Shown here piece by piece: positions 20,448 to 29,993 of a stretch of 64,000 bases of DNA (position 1 is its first letter; every line of letters begins with the position of its first letter). Below the pieces are notes generated by a model. It was given only the letters and a program-made list of their open reading frames with translations. It ran no database searches and was not told the DNA's origin. The position numbers were made by a program, and so were the translations under genes. The stretch comes from Bacteroidales bacterium (GTDB lineage: Bacteria; Bacteroidota; Bacteroidia; Bacteroidales; F082). The stretch spans positions 1 through 64,000 of the forward strand of contig JAGYLH010000002.1 of assembly GCA_018400955.1 (NCBI GenBank), in the 5' to 3' direction.

Positions 20448-21527
20448 TTATAATTGATTCATTCGTTGTCGCAGCAGCTGATCGGCCAATACGAGGGCGG
20501 CCATGGCTTCCACTATGGGAACTGCTCTTGGCACCACGCAAACATCATGCCTGCCCTTGCCAATTATTGTTGTTTCATTTCCTTGTTGGTCAACTGACTG
20601 CTGATCGCTCATCAGGGTTGCCACCGGCTTAAAAGCGACACGAAAGTAAATTGTTTCTCCGTTTGAAATACCTCCTTGTATGCCGCCTGAGTAATTGGTT
20701 TTGGTAGCAATATGCTGTCCCGTCTTAACAAATTGATCATTGTGCTCACTTCCTTTCATGCGTGCGGCCCGGAAACCACTACCATAATCAAAGCCCTTGA
20801 CTGCATTGATGCTCAGCATGGCTTTGCCCAGGTCGGCATGCAGTTTGTCAAAAACAGGTTCGCCCAAACCGGGCTTAATACCTGTAATATAACAGCTTAC
20901 CACCCCACCCAGTGTATCACCTGATTCGCGGGTTTGTTCAATAAGTTCGATCATTTTTTCTGAAGCAGCATTATCCGGACAACGCACCAAAGATTGCTCA
21001 ATGTCTTGTTTATCAGGCCATGCATTTTTGGGCGACATATCAATCGTTCCGATGCTGCTCACATACGCTGTAATTTCAATATTGTAATGGCGCAGCATCA
21101 TTTTGGCCAGGGCACCACCTACAACACGCGCCAGTGTTTCCCTGGCAGATGAGCGTCCCCCTCCCCTATGATCGCGGACACCATATTTTTCCTGGTAGGT
21201 GAAATCGGCATGTGATGGACGGAAAGTATCTTTAAGGTGTTCATAATCTGATGATTTTACATCCTTATTATTCACCATAAAGGCGATGGGGCTACCTGTG
21301 GAAGTACCTTCGTAAATACCTGAAAGAAATTCCACCTCATCCGATTCGTTTCGCGAGGTAGCCAGTTTGGACTGTCCGGGCCGGCGCCGTTGCATTTCCG
21401 ATTGCAGGAATTCGAAATCAATTTTGACCCCGGCCGGAAATCCATCGAGAATGCCGCCGACAGCCCTGCCGTGCGATTCGCCAAAGCTGGTAAGCCTCAG
21501 CGCGGTTCCAAAGGTGTTTGCTGCCAT
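20448..21527 (-). CDS. aroC: Chorismate synthase
   Basis: Last step of the shikimate pathway: 5-enolpyruvylshikimate-3-phosphate to chorismate, using reduced FMN. The protein is 359 residues, full length. Signatures seen are [22 protein letters not shown] at the N-terminus, [42 protein letters not shown] and the C-terminal [21 protein letters not shown]. The ATG at 21527 is only four bases from a TATCTTTG -7 box, so the mRNA is probably leaderless or nearly so. The AsmA-like gene follows 27 bases downstream. Confidence 0.97.
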   Translation of the reverse strand: MAANTFGTALRLTSFGESHGRAVGGILDGFPAGVKIDFEFLQSEMQRRRPGQSKLATSRNESDEVEFLSGIYEGTSTGSPIAFMVNNKDVKSSDYEHLKDTFRPSHADFTYQEKYGVRDHRGGGRSSARETLARVVGGALAKMMLRHYNIEITAYVSSIGTIDMSPKNAWPDKQDIEQSLVRCPDNAASEKMIELIEQTRESGDTLGGVVSCYITGIKPGLGEPVFDKLHADLGKAMLSINAVKGFDYGSGFRAARMKGSEHNDQFVKTGQHIATKTNYSGGIQGGISNGETIYFRVAFKPVATLMSDQQSVDQQGNETTIIGKGRHDVCVVPRAVPIVEAMAALVLADQLLRQRMNQL

Positions 21528-21531
21528 ATAA

Positions 21532-21539
21532 CAAAGATA
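21532..21539 (-). promoter_or_regulatory. -7 promoter box TATCTTTG immediately before aroC
   Basis: An exact TAnnTTTG with four bases between its last G and the ATG, which predicts a leaderless transcript starting at or within a base or two of the start codon. Confidence 0.5.
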
Positions 21540-21971
21540 ACTTATAAGAAGTGAAAAATGTTTATTATAACGTTAAACTTTCATAACGAGGGATTTCGCT
21601 CCTGTCTTCGTAAGAGTATTGATATGAATGATTGAGGCGGACATTGCCGTTTTATTATGCATTTACAAAAATATGGAAATTTTTGATTTTTGCCTCTTTT
21701 ATGGTTACTGCTTCCGTTCTTTGCGAAGAATTATTTGCTCTTTGCCAATTGTTATTTTTGAATCTTGAATAAACCCTTGAATTTGCAATTAACGAAACAC
21801 GAATTTTTTTAATCCATGCTGCAATACGGATTACGCCATTTTGTTTTAATTTTATATCTGTCAACTGCAAACTACACCGAATCCTAAAAATCCCTTACCC
21901 CCTCCTAAATAGTTTATAATAAAGCTTATGTATGAATGGAAGAATTTATAGCTTTGCAATAATCATTAAAC
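21540..21971. other. Intergenic region aroC / toxin-antitoxin
   Basis: About 430 AT-rich bases between divergent genes. Apart from the -7 boxes at each end and a short TTGAATCTTGAA run near 21760, no gene, RNA or strong repeat is seen. Confidence 0.5.
21949..21956 (+). promoter_or_regulatory. -7 promoter box TAGCTTTG for the toxin-antitoxin pair
   Basis: An exact TAnnTTTG ending 15 bases before the ATG at 21972, giving a short leader of about ten bases. Confidence 0.5.
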
Positions 21972-22181
21972 ATGCCGTTCATTATGGAAACGCTCTTAAT
22001 CAACTTAAAATCAGAAGAAGACAAAGCCCTTTTTCTATCGCTTGCCAGACGGTTGCGGCTAAAAACCAAATCCATCAGCGAAAGCGATAAAGAAGATTTT
22101 GGCTTGCTCAAGGCCATGCTCGAAGCAGAAACCGGTGAAAATGTCAGCAGGGAAGAAATCATGAAGGCATTACAATCCTGA
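21972..22181 (+). CDS. Antitoxin of a type II toxin-antitoxin pair
   Basis: A small acidic/basic protein of 69 residues (or 65 from Met5) with a predicted helical run (KSEEDKALFLSLARRLRLK) and a charged C-terminal half (ESDKEDFGLLKAMLEAE). It resembles the small antitoxins that accompany RelE/ParE toxins in Bacteroidota, though no DNA-binding fold is obvious. The toxin gene starts four bases after its stop, the usual antitoxin-first order. The pair would be autoregulated from the promoter just upstream. Confidence 0.7.
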   Translation: MPFIMETLLINLKSEEDKALFLSLARRLRLKTKSISESDKEDFGLLKAMLEAETGENVSREEIMKALQS

Positions 22182-22185
22182 AGCT

Positions 22186-22455
22186 GTGAAAGTATTGTTT
22201 GACAAATCTTTCCTGCAGGATATTCGTAAAATCAATGACAGCAAGCTCAAACTTAGGATTAGCAATACAATCCAATTAATCGAAAACGCTGACGCACTGA
22301 GTGAAATACCAAACCTGTCCAAAATGAAAGGCCATGCCACAGCTTACCGTATCAGGCTTGGTGCCTACCGCATGGGTTTGTTCAAAGAAAAGGAAGCCGT
22401 CAGGTTAATACGTGTTCTTCACTGCAAGGACATGTATAGCTTCTTTCTGCCCTGA
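22186..22455 (+). CDS. RelE/ParE-superfamily toxin
   Basis: Protein of 89 residues with the RelE/ParE layout: KVLFDKSFLQDIRKI at the start, a helical hairpin (KLKLRISNTIQLIENAD), then the beta-sheet part with MKGHATAYRIRLGAYRMGLFKE and LIRVLHCKDMYSFF. Members either cleave mRNA on the ribosome or poison gyrase. The YRIRLGAYRMG block with an HCKD end is most like the RelE/HigB-type ribonucleases, but this cannot be decided by eye. The start is four bases after the antitoxin stop, so expression is coupled. Confidence 0.8.
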   Translation: MKVLFDKSFLQDIRKINDSKLKLRISNTIQLIENADALSEIPNLSKMKGHATAYRIRLGAYRMGLFKEKEAVRLIRVLHCKDMYSFFLP

Positions 22456-22461
22456 TTCTAA

Positions 22462-22538
22462 AAAACCCAAAATCTGCAATCGCTGATTGGCAATCCAGAA
22501 TCTTCAATCACTTTTTTTCGATCTTCAACTTGCCAACT
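22462..22538. repeat. Direct repeat, copy 1 (77 bp)
   Basis: Starts AAAACCCAAAATCTGCAATC and ends CTTGCCAACT. It is repeated almost exactly at 22793-22867; the only difference seen is seven rather than five T's in an internal run. It lies immediately after the toxin gene. Confidence 0.85.
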
Positions 22539-22587
22539 GCCAAGCACAACTAATCTTGTAATTCCCCATTGCCAACTGCCAACTGTC

Positions 22588-22712
22588 CTGAATTTTGAAT
22601 ATTGAATATCGAATATCGAATGATGAATCTCGAATATCGTCCGTCAGCTGACGGATTGAATATCGAATGTCGAATATCGAATGTCGAATGAATATCGAAT
22701 CTTGAATCTTGA
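22588..22712. repeat. Degenerate short tandem repeat (TCGAATAT / TTGAATAT)
   Basis: About 125 bases built from imperfect 8-9 base units such as TCGAATAT, TCGAATGT and TTGAATAT, interrupted by a 16-base palindrome at 22640-22655. No unit is conserved well enough for a CRISPR and there are no unique spacers. Confidence 0.75.
22640..22655. repeat. Palindrome TCCGTCAGCTGACGGA, copy 1
   Basis: A perfect 16-base palindrome embedded in the tandem repeat tract. An identical copy lies at 22898-22913. Confidence 0.85.
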
Positions 22713-22792
22713 GTTTTTTTTTTTGAATCCTCCTGCCAACTGCCAATTTGATTTCTGATTTACGACTTAAGATTGAAGATTTTTGATCTGCG

Positions 22793-22867
22793 AAAACCCA
22801 AAATCTGCAATCGCTGATTGGCAATCCAGAATCTTCAATCACTTTTTCGATCTTCAACTTGCCAACT
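22793..22867. repeat. Direct repeat, copy 2 (75 bp)
   Basis: Second copy of the block at 22462-22538. The copies bracket the tandem-repeat tract. Confidence 0.85.
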
Positions 22868-22897
22868 CTATAAAATCACGGAATTGTTGAAATCTTG

Positions 22898-22913
22898 TCC
22901 GTCAGCTGACGGA
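22898..22913. repeat. Palindrome TCCGTCAGCTGACGGA, copy 2
   Basis: Identical to the palindrome at 22640-22655. The flanking bases differ, so the palindrome itself is the repeated unit. Confidence 0.85.
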
Positions 22914-22924
22914 TCAGATATCGA

Positions 22925-22988
22925 ACCTTGAATTTTGAATCTTGAACCAACTGACTCATGACTATAGACTCAAGACTCAAGACTCATT
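22925..22988. repeat. GACTC/TTGAATC low-complexity tract
   Basis: TTGAATTTTGAATCTTGAAC followed by several imperfect copies of GACTCAAGACTCA. It is the reverse-sense relative of the tract at 17438-17518, and it ends one base before the uvrA stop codon. Confidence 0.6.
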
Positions 22989-25777
22989 CTAAACCTTCCC
23001 CACCAAAGCATCAGCGGTAAAAGATTCCCTACTAGGACTTGCTCTTGATGTGCCTCAAAAAACTTTAACAGTTTCTCCTACATGCTTTCTTCCATTTGGT
23101 CGTCTATTGCGGTGAAGCTGGTTTGACAGCCTCTGGGTGTGTCAATAACAACCCAGATGTTGCCGCATTGCTCTATCATTGCGGGTGAGACCATCTAACC
23201 AGGCGGAGTTGATGTGTGAAATGCAAACCGGTGGTGGGCTCATCAAAAATAAACAAGGTTGGCTTTTCACTTTGTCGCTGGTAAGAAAAGATGCCGGCAA
23301 TCCCGCTGTGCCTCCCCCGCTCAGGTGCTTGATGACTGCCCGAGGCGCAAGATAGCCCAGCCCCACATCCTGCAAAGGTTGCAATTTGGTTAAAAATACG
23401 TTGTATCACGCTTCCCTTGTTGTGAAGTGTGAAGAATTCAATACCTTCATCCGGTGTCATATCAGGATATCGCTGATGGATTTGCCATTGAATTTCACAT
23501 CGAGCACCTCTTCTTTGAAGCGCTTGCCCGAGCGGCTGTCGCATGGCAGGTAGATATCAACCATAAACTGCATCTCGATCTTGATAACGCCCTCGCCCTC
23601 ACATAGTTATCGCAACGGCCTCAGGCACATTGAAGGAAAAATAACCGGTTTCCTGTAATTACGTGTTTGCTAAGCTTTTGATCTGCATACAATTGTCTTA
23701 TTTCATCAAAGGCTTTCACATAGGTAACCGGATTGGATCGCGATGAACGCCCAATGGGGTTTTGGTCAATCATTTCGATGGCTATGCAATGCGGTGCAGG
23801 TCACCATTAATTTTACCAAAACGGCCACTGCGGTCAGCCCCGCCAAGGATTTTATGGCCGGGAACAAGATGCCCCGCACCGGGGAAGATTTTTCTGATCG
23901 CCACGCCTGTCCTAACGGGAAGGGAATCTTAACGTTAATATTTTGGGGTTGTTCTCCCCTGCCCCCGTGTTTCAAGGTAATCGCGCCATTTGCGGCGAGA
24001 GGAAGGTACAGGCACGGGGATGGCCTTTTCACCTCCAGATAAGCACCGGTGAGGCTTTGATTATCATGCAGCACTTCCCTGTCGATTGCCCTGAAAAACA
24101 GAGTTCACCGCCATGGCTTCGGCCAAAGGGCCCGATATCCAGTGAATTGGTCGGCTGCCTTGATGATGTCTTCATCGTGTTCAACAACAATTGCATGTTG
24201 CCAATATCCCTGAGCCGTTTCAATACTTTTATCGGCGGCTGGTATGCGCGGGTGCAGCCCGTGCTGGGTTCGTCGAGGATATAAGTGGAGCCTACAAGAC
24301 TGCTGCCCAGTGAAGTAGCAAGGTTGATGCGTTGGGATTCGCCACCAGAAAGCGAATTCGACAAGCGGTTAAGCGTAAGGTATCCCAGGCCCACGTCATT
24401 CAAAAAACGTAATCTGTTGACAATTTCGATCAGCAAGCGCGAAGCAATTTGCCTGTCGTGATCACTCAGTTCGATGGATTCGAAAAAATGCTGGGCTTCG
24501 GCTAGTGGCGTGGTCACCACTTCTGAAATGGATTTGCCGGCTACCTTTACATAGTTGGCATCTTTGCGTAAGCGCGTGCCTTCACAATCGGGACAAATGG
24601 TTTTTCCACGATAGCGCGAAAGCATCACACGGTATTGAATCTTATAGGTTTGTTCTTCAATATGCCTAAAAAAAGCATCCAGGCCTTCAAACCATTGGTT
24701 TCCGGTCCAAAGGAGTTTCTGCTGCTCCTTCGAAAGCGCATAATACGGCTTGTGAATGGGATAGTCGAAGTGGTGCGCATTGGTTACAAGTTGTTCCTTC
24801 CACTCGCCCATTTTTTCGCCTTTCCAGCAGGCAATGGCACCTTCATAAATGGAGAGTGATTTGTTGGGCACAACCAAATCTTCATCAATACCGATAATGC
24901 TGCCGAATCCTTCGCAGGTTTTGCAAGCACCATAAGGATTATTAAAAGTGAACATATTTACTGATGGTTCTTCAAAACTGATTCCATCGGCTTCAAAACG
25001 GTTTGAAAAATCAACAGTGGAACTTTCCCCATTTTGCTCAATTTGCAAAATACAGCTCCCATTCCCCTCATAAAAAGCCGTTTGCACCGAGTCAGCAATG
25101 CGCGAGGACAGCGTTTGATCGCTGTCGGGCAATACAATGCGGTCCACTACTATTTTGAGCTTTGTACCTGCTTTGGTTTCTCCATTGTCAATCAGTTGGT
25201 CAATACGCTTGATCTGGCCTCCGTTTATCACACGGCTAAACCCTTGCTGCATTAGTACATGCAATTGTTCCTTCCGGCTCCTGCCCTCAATGGGGCGCAA
25301 AGGGGCCAAAATCAGGATATTGGCATCACCTTTTATATTCTGCACATGATTGACCACATCTTTCACTAGATGTCGCTGTACTGGTCTTTCGGAAATGGGG
25401 GAAATCGTATGGCCAATCCTGGCGAAAAGCAGCTTAAGGTATTCGTAAACCTCGGTGGAGGTGCCAACGGTAGAGCGCGGGTTGCGGGAATTCACTTTCT
25501 GCTCGATTGCAATCGCCGGCGAAAGACCGCTAATATTGTCCACGTCCGGCTTGTTCATGCGCCCCAAAAACTGCCTGGCATACGAACTCAGGCTTTCAAC
25601 ATAGCGTCTTTGCCCTTCGGCATACAAAGTATCGAAGGCAAGTGAAGATTTTCCTGAGCCGGATAAGCCGGTAATAACAATCAATTGATTTCGCGGGATT
25701 GAAACACTTAAGTTCTTGAGGTTGTTTACCCTGGCCCTCTTTATTATGATTTCGGTATGCGGTTTTGAAGCTGCCAT
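22989..25777 (-). pseudogene. uvrA: Excinuclease ABC subunit A, 3' third broken by many frameshifts
   Basis: UvrA is the ATP-dependent damage-recognition subunit of nucleotide excision repair. From the ATG at 25777 (MAASKPHTEIIIKRARVNNLKN) about 500 residues read cleanly: Walker A GLSGSGKSSLAFD, QRRYVESLSSYARQFLG, zinc-binding CKTCEGFG and CPDCEGTRL, and signature NSLSGGESQRINLA. From about 24266 to the stop at 22989 all three minus-strand frames must be combined to follow Uvr[81 protein letters not shown] and the terminus ESFTADALVGKV. The total span of 2789 bases fits a full UvrA of about 930 residues, so the gene is complete in length but holds perhaps 15-20 one-base indels. See findings. 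Confidence 0.88.
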
Positions 25778-25844
25778 AAACTGTTTTAGAAAAAAAAATT
25801 TGTGCGAAATTACCAATTATATTTGCGTTTTTAATTTTAGTGCC

Positions 25845-25852
25845 TATATTTG
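25845..25852 (+). promoter_or_regulatory. -7 promoter box TATATTTG for the sigma factor
   Basis: An exact TAnnTTTG, giving a leader of about 115 nt before the sigma-factor ATG at 25974. A second identical box lies at 25818-25825. Confidence 0.4.
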
Positions 25853-25906
25853 CGAAACAAAACAGACAATATTTCGTAGAAATCAACACAGTAAAAATCC
25901 AAATTA

Positions 25907-25914
25907 CAAAGCTA
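25907..25914 (-). promoter_or_regulatory. -7 promoter box TAGCTTTG for uvrA
   Basis: A minus-strand TAnnTTTG about 130 bases before the uvrA start. It lies within the leader of the divergent sigma factor, so the two transcripts would overlap by about 45 bases. Confidence 0.35.
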
Positions 25915-25973
25915 TAGAGTCAACTTTACCCTTTTTAATAATCTAGTAAATAACCAAAAAAAAGGGAGGCTCT

Positions 25974-26561
25974 ATGGGCGCTATCGAAATAAGCGACAAG
26001 GAGCTGGTTGGAAGTTATCTTAATGGCAACCCCACCAGTGTTGAGAAATTAATCAATCGTCATCAAGGCCGTGTTTTTGCATATATTCTGATGCTTGTTA
26101 AAGACAGGCAGCTGGCTGACGACATTTTCCAGGATACATTTATCAAAGTGATTAAAACCCTCAAAAGCGGTAGCTACAAAGAGGAAGGCAAGTTCATTCA
26201 ATGGACTATGCGCATTGCCCACAACCTGATTATCGACCATTTCCGAAAATCTAAACGTTTGCCTGTTGTGGACAACAACAACGACAATTACGACCTGATG
26301 GATAACCTTACGATGGCAGATGCGTCAATTGAGGAGCAAATGATTACGAATCAGATTCATGATGACCTGCGCAAACTGATCGAGTTTTTGCCCGACGAGC
26401 AGCGCGAAGTGCTCTATCTGAGGCTGTATGCCGAAATGAGCTTCAAGGACATTGCCGACCTGACGAATGTGAGCATCAATACGGCTCTTGGACGTATGCG
26501 CTATGCTTTGATCAATATGCGCAAGATGATAAAGGAGAAGAATTTAATCATGAGTATGTAG
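25974..26561 (+). CDS. ECF-type RNA polymerase sigma factor
   Basis: Protein of 195 residues with sigma region 2 (about 15-95: LINRHQGRVFAYILMLVKDRQLADDIFQDTFIKVI, then FIQWTMRIAHNLIIDHFRK) and region 4 (about 132-185: LPDEQREVLYLRLYAEMSFKDIADLTNVSINTALGRMRYAL), with no regions 1 or 3. This is the group 4 (ECF) architecture. No anti-sigma gene follows: the next gene is convergent and T9SS-related. It is divergent from uvrA and is probably regulated some other way than by a neighbouring anti-sigma factor. The ATG follows a purine-rich AAAAAAAGGGAGG stretch. Confidence 0.92.
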   Translation: MGAIEISDKELVGSYLNGNPTSVEKLINRHQGRVFAYILMLVKDRQLADDIFQDTFIKVIKTLKSGSYKEEGKFIQWTMRIAHNLIIDHFRKSKRLPVVDNNNDNYDLMDNLTMADASIEEQMITNQIHDDLRKLIEFLPDEQREVLYLRLYAEMSFKDIADLTNVSINTALGRMRYALINMRKMIKEKNLIMSM

Positions 26562-26670
26562 TTGCTGAAATCAAAACTACTAAACTGTTAGCAACTGCAA
26601 CTTAAAACTTGATCACATATTCTGTTCTTATTACCATTAATAAGTCAGCAATATAATTGATAGGTAACAC

Positions 26671-26706
26671 AAAAAAAACCTTCCGGAATTCCGGAAGGTT
26701 TTTTTT
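26671..26706. terminator. Bidirectional terminator
   Basis: A 36-base perfect palindrome: eight A's, CCTTCCGG, AATT, CCGGAAGG, eight T's. It lies between the convergent sigma-factor gene and the T9SS gene ending at 26731 and could end both transcripts. Confidence 0.85.
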
Positions 26707-26730
26707 ATGCCATGTGTTATGGTGTTTACG

Positions 26731-29664
26731 CTACTGGATAACCAGTTTGGCAACTTTTCCATATTTGTAAGTTCCCATGCGAACAATATAAACTCCTGGC
26801 GCCGCATATGACATGTCCAGGTGGTAGGTGTAGCGGTCGCCAGCATATTGCACTTTATTCTCAACCAGGTTTGCTCCGAGGCTGTTGTGCAGGTTAACCA
26901 AAACAAAACCATCTAATTTGGGTGTTACAAACGACAGCTCAAATTGATTGTTTCCGTAAGGCCTCACCTCAAGTTGACTGTTCATTTCGGGCAAAGGGGT
27001 AACATTGGTTGGTACAATGATGTTTACCCTGTAATCTTCGGTTTCACCGTAAGTAGTTGCGCTACAAGCATCATCTGGCACAGGAGTGCCCCAGCTTGTT
27101 TTCACACGCAGCAGATGTTCGCCATAAATGGCATCTTCGGGTATGCTTAGTACAATGGTATCAGTTTTACCTCCAATTCCCTGCCCTTCTGCGATGATGT
27201 AGTTATCAATAATCACTTCATCCTCATCAAAAACGAAATTATCATTGTAATCAATCCATGCTTTAACGTATGTATCGCCACGGCCAACAGTGAGTATCAT
27301 CTCGTGTTCGGCATCCGTTTCCAGGTCAGTGATCAGGTCCATAAAATCGCTGTAACCAGAAAGGTCACATATTGATTCATTAAGGATATCACCGAGTTCG
27401 AAATAGAAAATTCCACGGCCACTGCTACAATTTGACTGGGGCTGGCAATTTGATTTTTCAATCATTACAGCGGTTGTATCATTGGAGTTGTCAAAATCAT
27501 CAACAAGCACACTGAAGGATTTTAAGTTGTAAGTACCCAGTTGGAAAAAGTTGGCCAGGGTTTCAAAATCATAGGCAACTTCTTCACCAACACCCAAAGT
27601 ACCTGTAAAGGTTTCGGTAACAACTTCCCCATCCAGTTCGTAGGCAAGTGGGAAATCCGATTGTTCCTGTGCGCCATAGTTTTTAAGCACAACCGAAACC
27701 GTTTCTTCTGCTGAAAGTCCCGTTCCTGATTCAGGGGCTACAATTTGGCTTACGCCCACATCTGCCGGGTAAAGGTGCTTCACAGCCACACGCAGTGTAT
27801 CTGACAAAAGGTTCTCATCTATTTCGAGGCCGGTGAAAACAGTTAGCAGATATGTTTCACCCAGAATTCCCATATTGGCAGTAGCTTCAAAAGTGTATTC
27901 CACTGTTTCGCCCGAAGGTATGGTATCTGTATGCATTTCAACAATGGTGTCGGCACCGGGTAGGTAAAAACCTACTGGAATACTATCCAGTGCTTCAGTA
28001 CCGTAATTGAAAATACTTACAGTGATTTGCTGTTCTTCTGACAATTCACCATCTACTGGCTCAATCACCTCAATCACACCAAAATCATAAGCCAGGTTGG
28101 TGCCAATCTGAAATACGCCTACAACATCCGTACGCTGGTTGTTCCAAAAATACTCGGCGATATGCCAAAAGGTATTGTCATCAGCGGGATCAAGAGTAAG
28201 ATGCACGTAATCAGCTAAACGCAGTGAAGGATTGTTTGAATTGCCCTGGGCGATTAAGGTTTCTTCCACCGTCATCACACCCAAGGGGTCGGAAGCATAT
28301 CTTCCAGTATAGTAAATAGCAATGCTTTCCTGTGAGCTTACTGTCGTATATCCCATGCCGATGTTGCCTTGCCCATCCATGGCCATACTGCCCGAAAAGG
28401 CATCTTTACCATTATTGGGTGAAATATAGGTTCCTTCCTGATAGATTTGCCAGGCAGCACCATCGCCATATTGACGCAATTCGTACCAGCGGATACCTGC
28501 CAACTCAGCTGAGGAACCATCTGTATCAACTACAAAATTAAAAATGGCAGAGTTGTAATCAGGGAAACGGCGGTATTGTGCCTGTTGCATGATGGTGGCC
28601 TGCAATACATCAATATCCGGGCCTGATGGTTGTGGACGGTTTGAGAACGAGCCACCGTCAAAAACGGATATAAATGGTGTTGTATTAATTTGTACTGGTG
28701 AAGAAATAGTTGAATTTCCTGGTGTATCCCAATCAACATTGAGTGTCCATAGTTTCAGGTGGTCCACAGAAACGCCCGACCAGGCATCGTCCTGTAGATA
28801 AACGATGGTAGCGTCTCCGGGAGGTGGCAAATCACCATTGGTAACATTAAAAAACTGCGGGCTGTAGAAGCCTGAAGTTGAAATACCCGGCAAGGGAAAG
28901 CCAATAAACTGGGGTGTTCCACCTTCCAAAACAACATCCCTTTCAATCGCGAAAACGCGGTTGTTGGAACTGATGTTGGCCGTTACATAGTAACCATCCG
29001 ACCAAATAGAAAATTTGGGATAATCAGGGAATGCACCTGTTGTCATACCTGTTGTGTAAACATACCAATCATCGTTCACCGGGTCGGGTCCGGCGGAAAT
29101 GGCAAAATTAAGGCCGTTGGGCGAGAAGTCAAACTCTGTGATGATAAAACGATCAGCCTCCACATCGTAAAGAATTATGGGGTCGCCGGCATTATTACCA
29201 GGAAAAATAGTTGATAAGGAAGCAGTAGGCGTAAGAGGCTCGCCCTGCTTATCAAAAATACGGAATCCAACATTCCAGCCACCGACATAATGGTTGGGGC
29301 CAACCGCACCGGTAGGGTCGCTGGGCGTGTAACTGGAAGTGTTGGCATGGAATACCAATGAGGGCTCACGGCCCTGTTTTTTGGCCACGCGCTGCTGCTG
29401 GCTAACAAGGGCATCATTTCCCCTGGGAAGGCCCTTACCGGGCACAGTCATATTGGCCCCTGAGCGTTTGGGATTTCCCATCCTGGCAGGCTCATCGGGA
29501 TCGGTGGCAATAAATGTTCCGGCAGCAATTTGCTTGGCAATGCTGGGAACAATTACAGGCTCGGGCAATGTTCCGACAAAACCCGGAGAAGCTTTTTCTG
29601 ATTGGGCAAAAGCTGCTGAACCGGCAAATAACAACAGCGTTGCAATACGTAAAACGAATTTCAT
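26731..29664 (-). CDS. Secreted multidomain protein with CARDB, GEVED and T9SS sorting domains
   Basis: Protein of 977 residues. Signal peptide about 1-20 (LLLFAGSAAFAQ). A large N-terminal domain (about 80-520) has the propeller-like pattern of aromatic and Gly/Asp turns (DPTGAVGPNHYVGGWN, FSGSMAMDGQGNIGMGYTTV). Two tandem CARDB-like segments follow (about 525-740: YDFGVIEVIEPVDGELSEEQ, ADVGVSQIVAPESGTGLSAEE), then a GEVED domain (about 770-890: DTYVKAWIDYNDNFVFDEDE, TYGETEDYRVNI) and a type A T9SS tail ending GKVAKLVIQ. It is expected to be exported by T9SS and attached to, or released from, the cell surface; it may bind or act on a polymer. No catalytic site was identified. Confidence 0.85.
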   Translation of the reverse strand: MKFVLRIATLLLFAGSAAFAQSEKASPGFVGTLPEPVIVPSIAKQIAAGTFIATDPDEPARMGNPKRSGANMTVPGKGLPRGNDALVSQQQRVAKKQGREPSLVFHANTSSYTPSDPTGAVGPNHYVGGWNVGFRIFDKQGEPLTPTASLSTIFPGNNAGDPIILYDVEADRFIITEFDFSPNGLNFAISAGPDPVNDDWYVYTTGMTTGAFPDYPKFSIWSDGYYVTANISSNNRVFAIERDVVLEGGTPQFIGFPLPGISTSGFYSPQFFNVTNGDLPPPGDATIVYLQDDAWSGVSVDHLKLWTLNVDWDTPGNSTISSPVQINTTPFISVFDGGSFSNRPQPSGPDIDVLQATIMQQAQYRRFPDYNSAIFNFVVDTDGSSAELAGIRWYELRQYGDGAAWQIYQEGTYISPNNGKDAFSGSMAMDGQGNIGMGYTTVSSQESIAIYYTGRYASDPLGVMTVEETLIAQGNSNNPSLRLADYVHLTLDPADDNTFWHIAEYFWNNQRTDVVGVFQIGTNLAYDFGVIEVIEPVDGELSEEQQITVSIFNYGTEALDSIPVGFYLPGADTIVEMHTDTIPSGETVEYTFEATANMGILGETYLLTVFTGLEIDENLLSDTLRVAVKHLYPADVGVSQIVAPESGTGLSAEETVSVVLKNYGAQEQSDFPLAYELDGEVVTETFTGTLGVGEEVAYDFETLANFFQLGTYNLKSFSVLVDDFDNSNDTTAVMIEKSNCQPQSNCSSGRGIFYFELGDILNESICDLSGYSDFMDLITDLETDAEHEMILTVGRGDTYVKAWIDYNDNFVFDEDEVIIDNYIIAEGQGIGGKTDTIVLSIPEDAIYGEHLLRVKTSWGTPVPDDACSATTYGETEDYRVNIIVPTNVTPLPEMNSQLEVRPYGNNQFELSFVTPKLDGFVLVNLHNSLGANLVENKVQYAGDRYTYHLDMSYAAPGVYIVRMGTYKYGKVAKLVIQ

Positions 29665-29993
29665 GTGTTTGATATTAAGTTAGATAGATTACTGAGAAAG
29701 AATTCTTTCGAAAATTTGATTGTAAGATTCATCGAGACGAAAGCCCAGCATAAGACTGATTTATTTTAAATTGAACGGTGCAATATTACATAATTATTTA
29801 GACTGATTCTTTACTGTGTGCTATAATTATGCAGAAAAGGCAGAAGATTTTCTGTCAGTTGCCTTCAATTAATTTATAAGGAATGTTACAATTCACTCAT
29901 TATATCTACCTTTAGCCCCTGCCTTATTTCGACGCGGGCAGTTTTAACTAACTTATAATCATTGCTTTGATCTTTTTTTTGCAAAAACAAAAA
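29665..29993. other. Intergenic region before the small barrel protein
   Basis: About 330 AT-rich bases between divergent genes. A near-consensus TTGCTTTG box at 29962-29969 and a TACCTTTA at about 29908 may be promoters for the downstream gene. Nothing else is recognised. Confidence 0.4.

Noticed and set aside
22588..22712. Possible CRISPR array
   Set aside because: The units are 8-9 bases and degenerate with no unique spacers, and no cas gene is nearby.
22525..22857. 110-codon minus-strand frame
   Set aside because: It is composed of the repetitive TCGAATAT and TTGAATC tract; low-complexity sequence, no protein family.
23176..24074. Minus-strand open frames at 23176-23544 and 23766-24074 as separate genes
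   Set aside because: They read as pieces of UvrA in shifted frames, not as independent genes.
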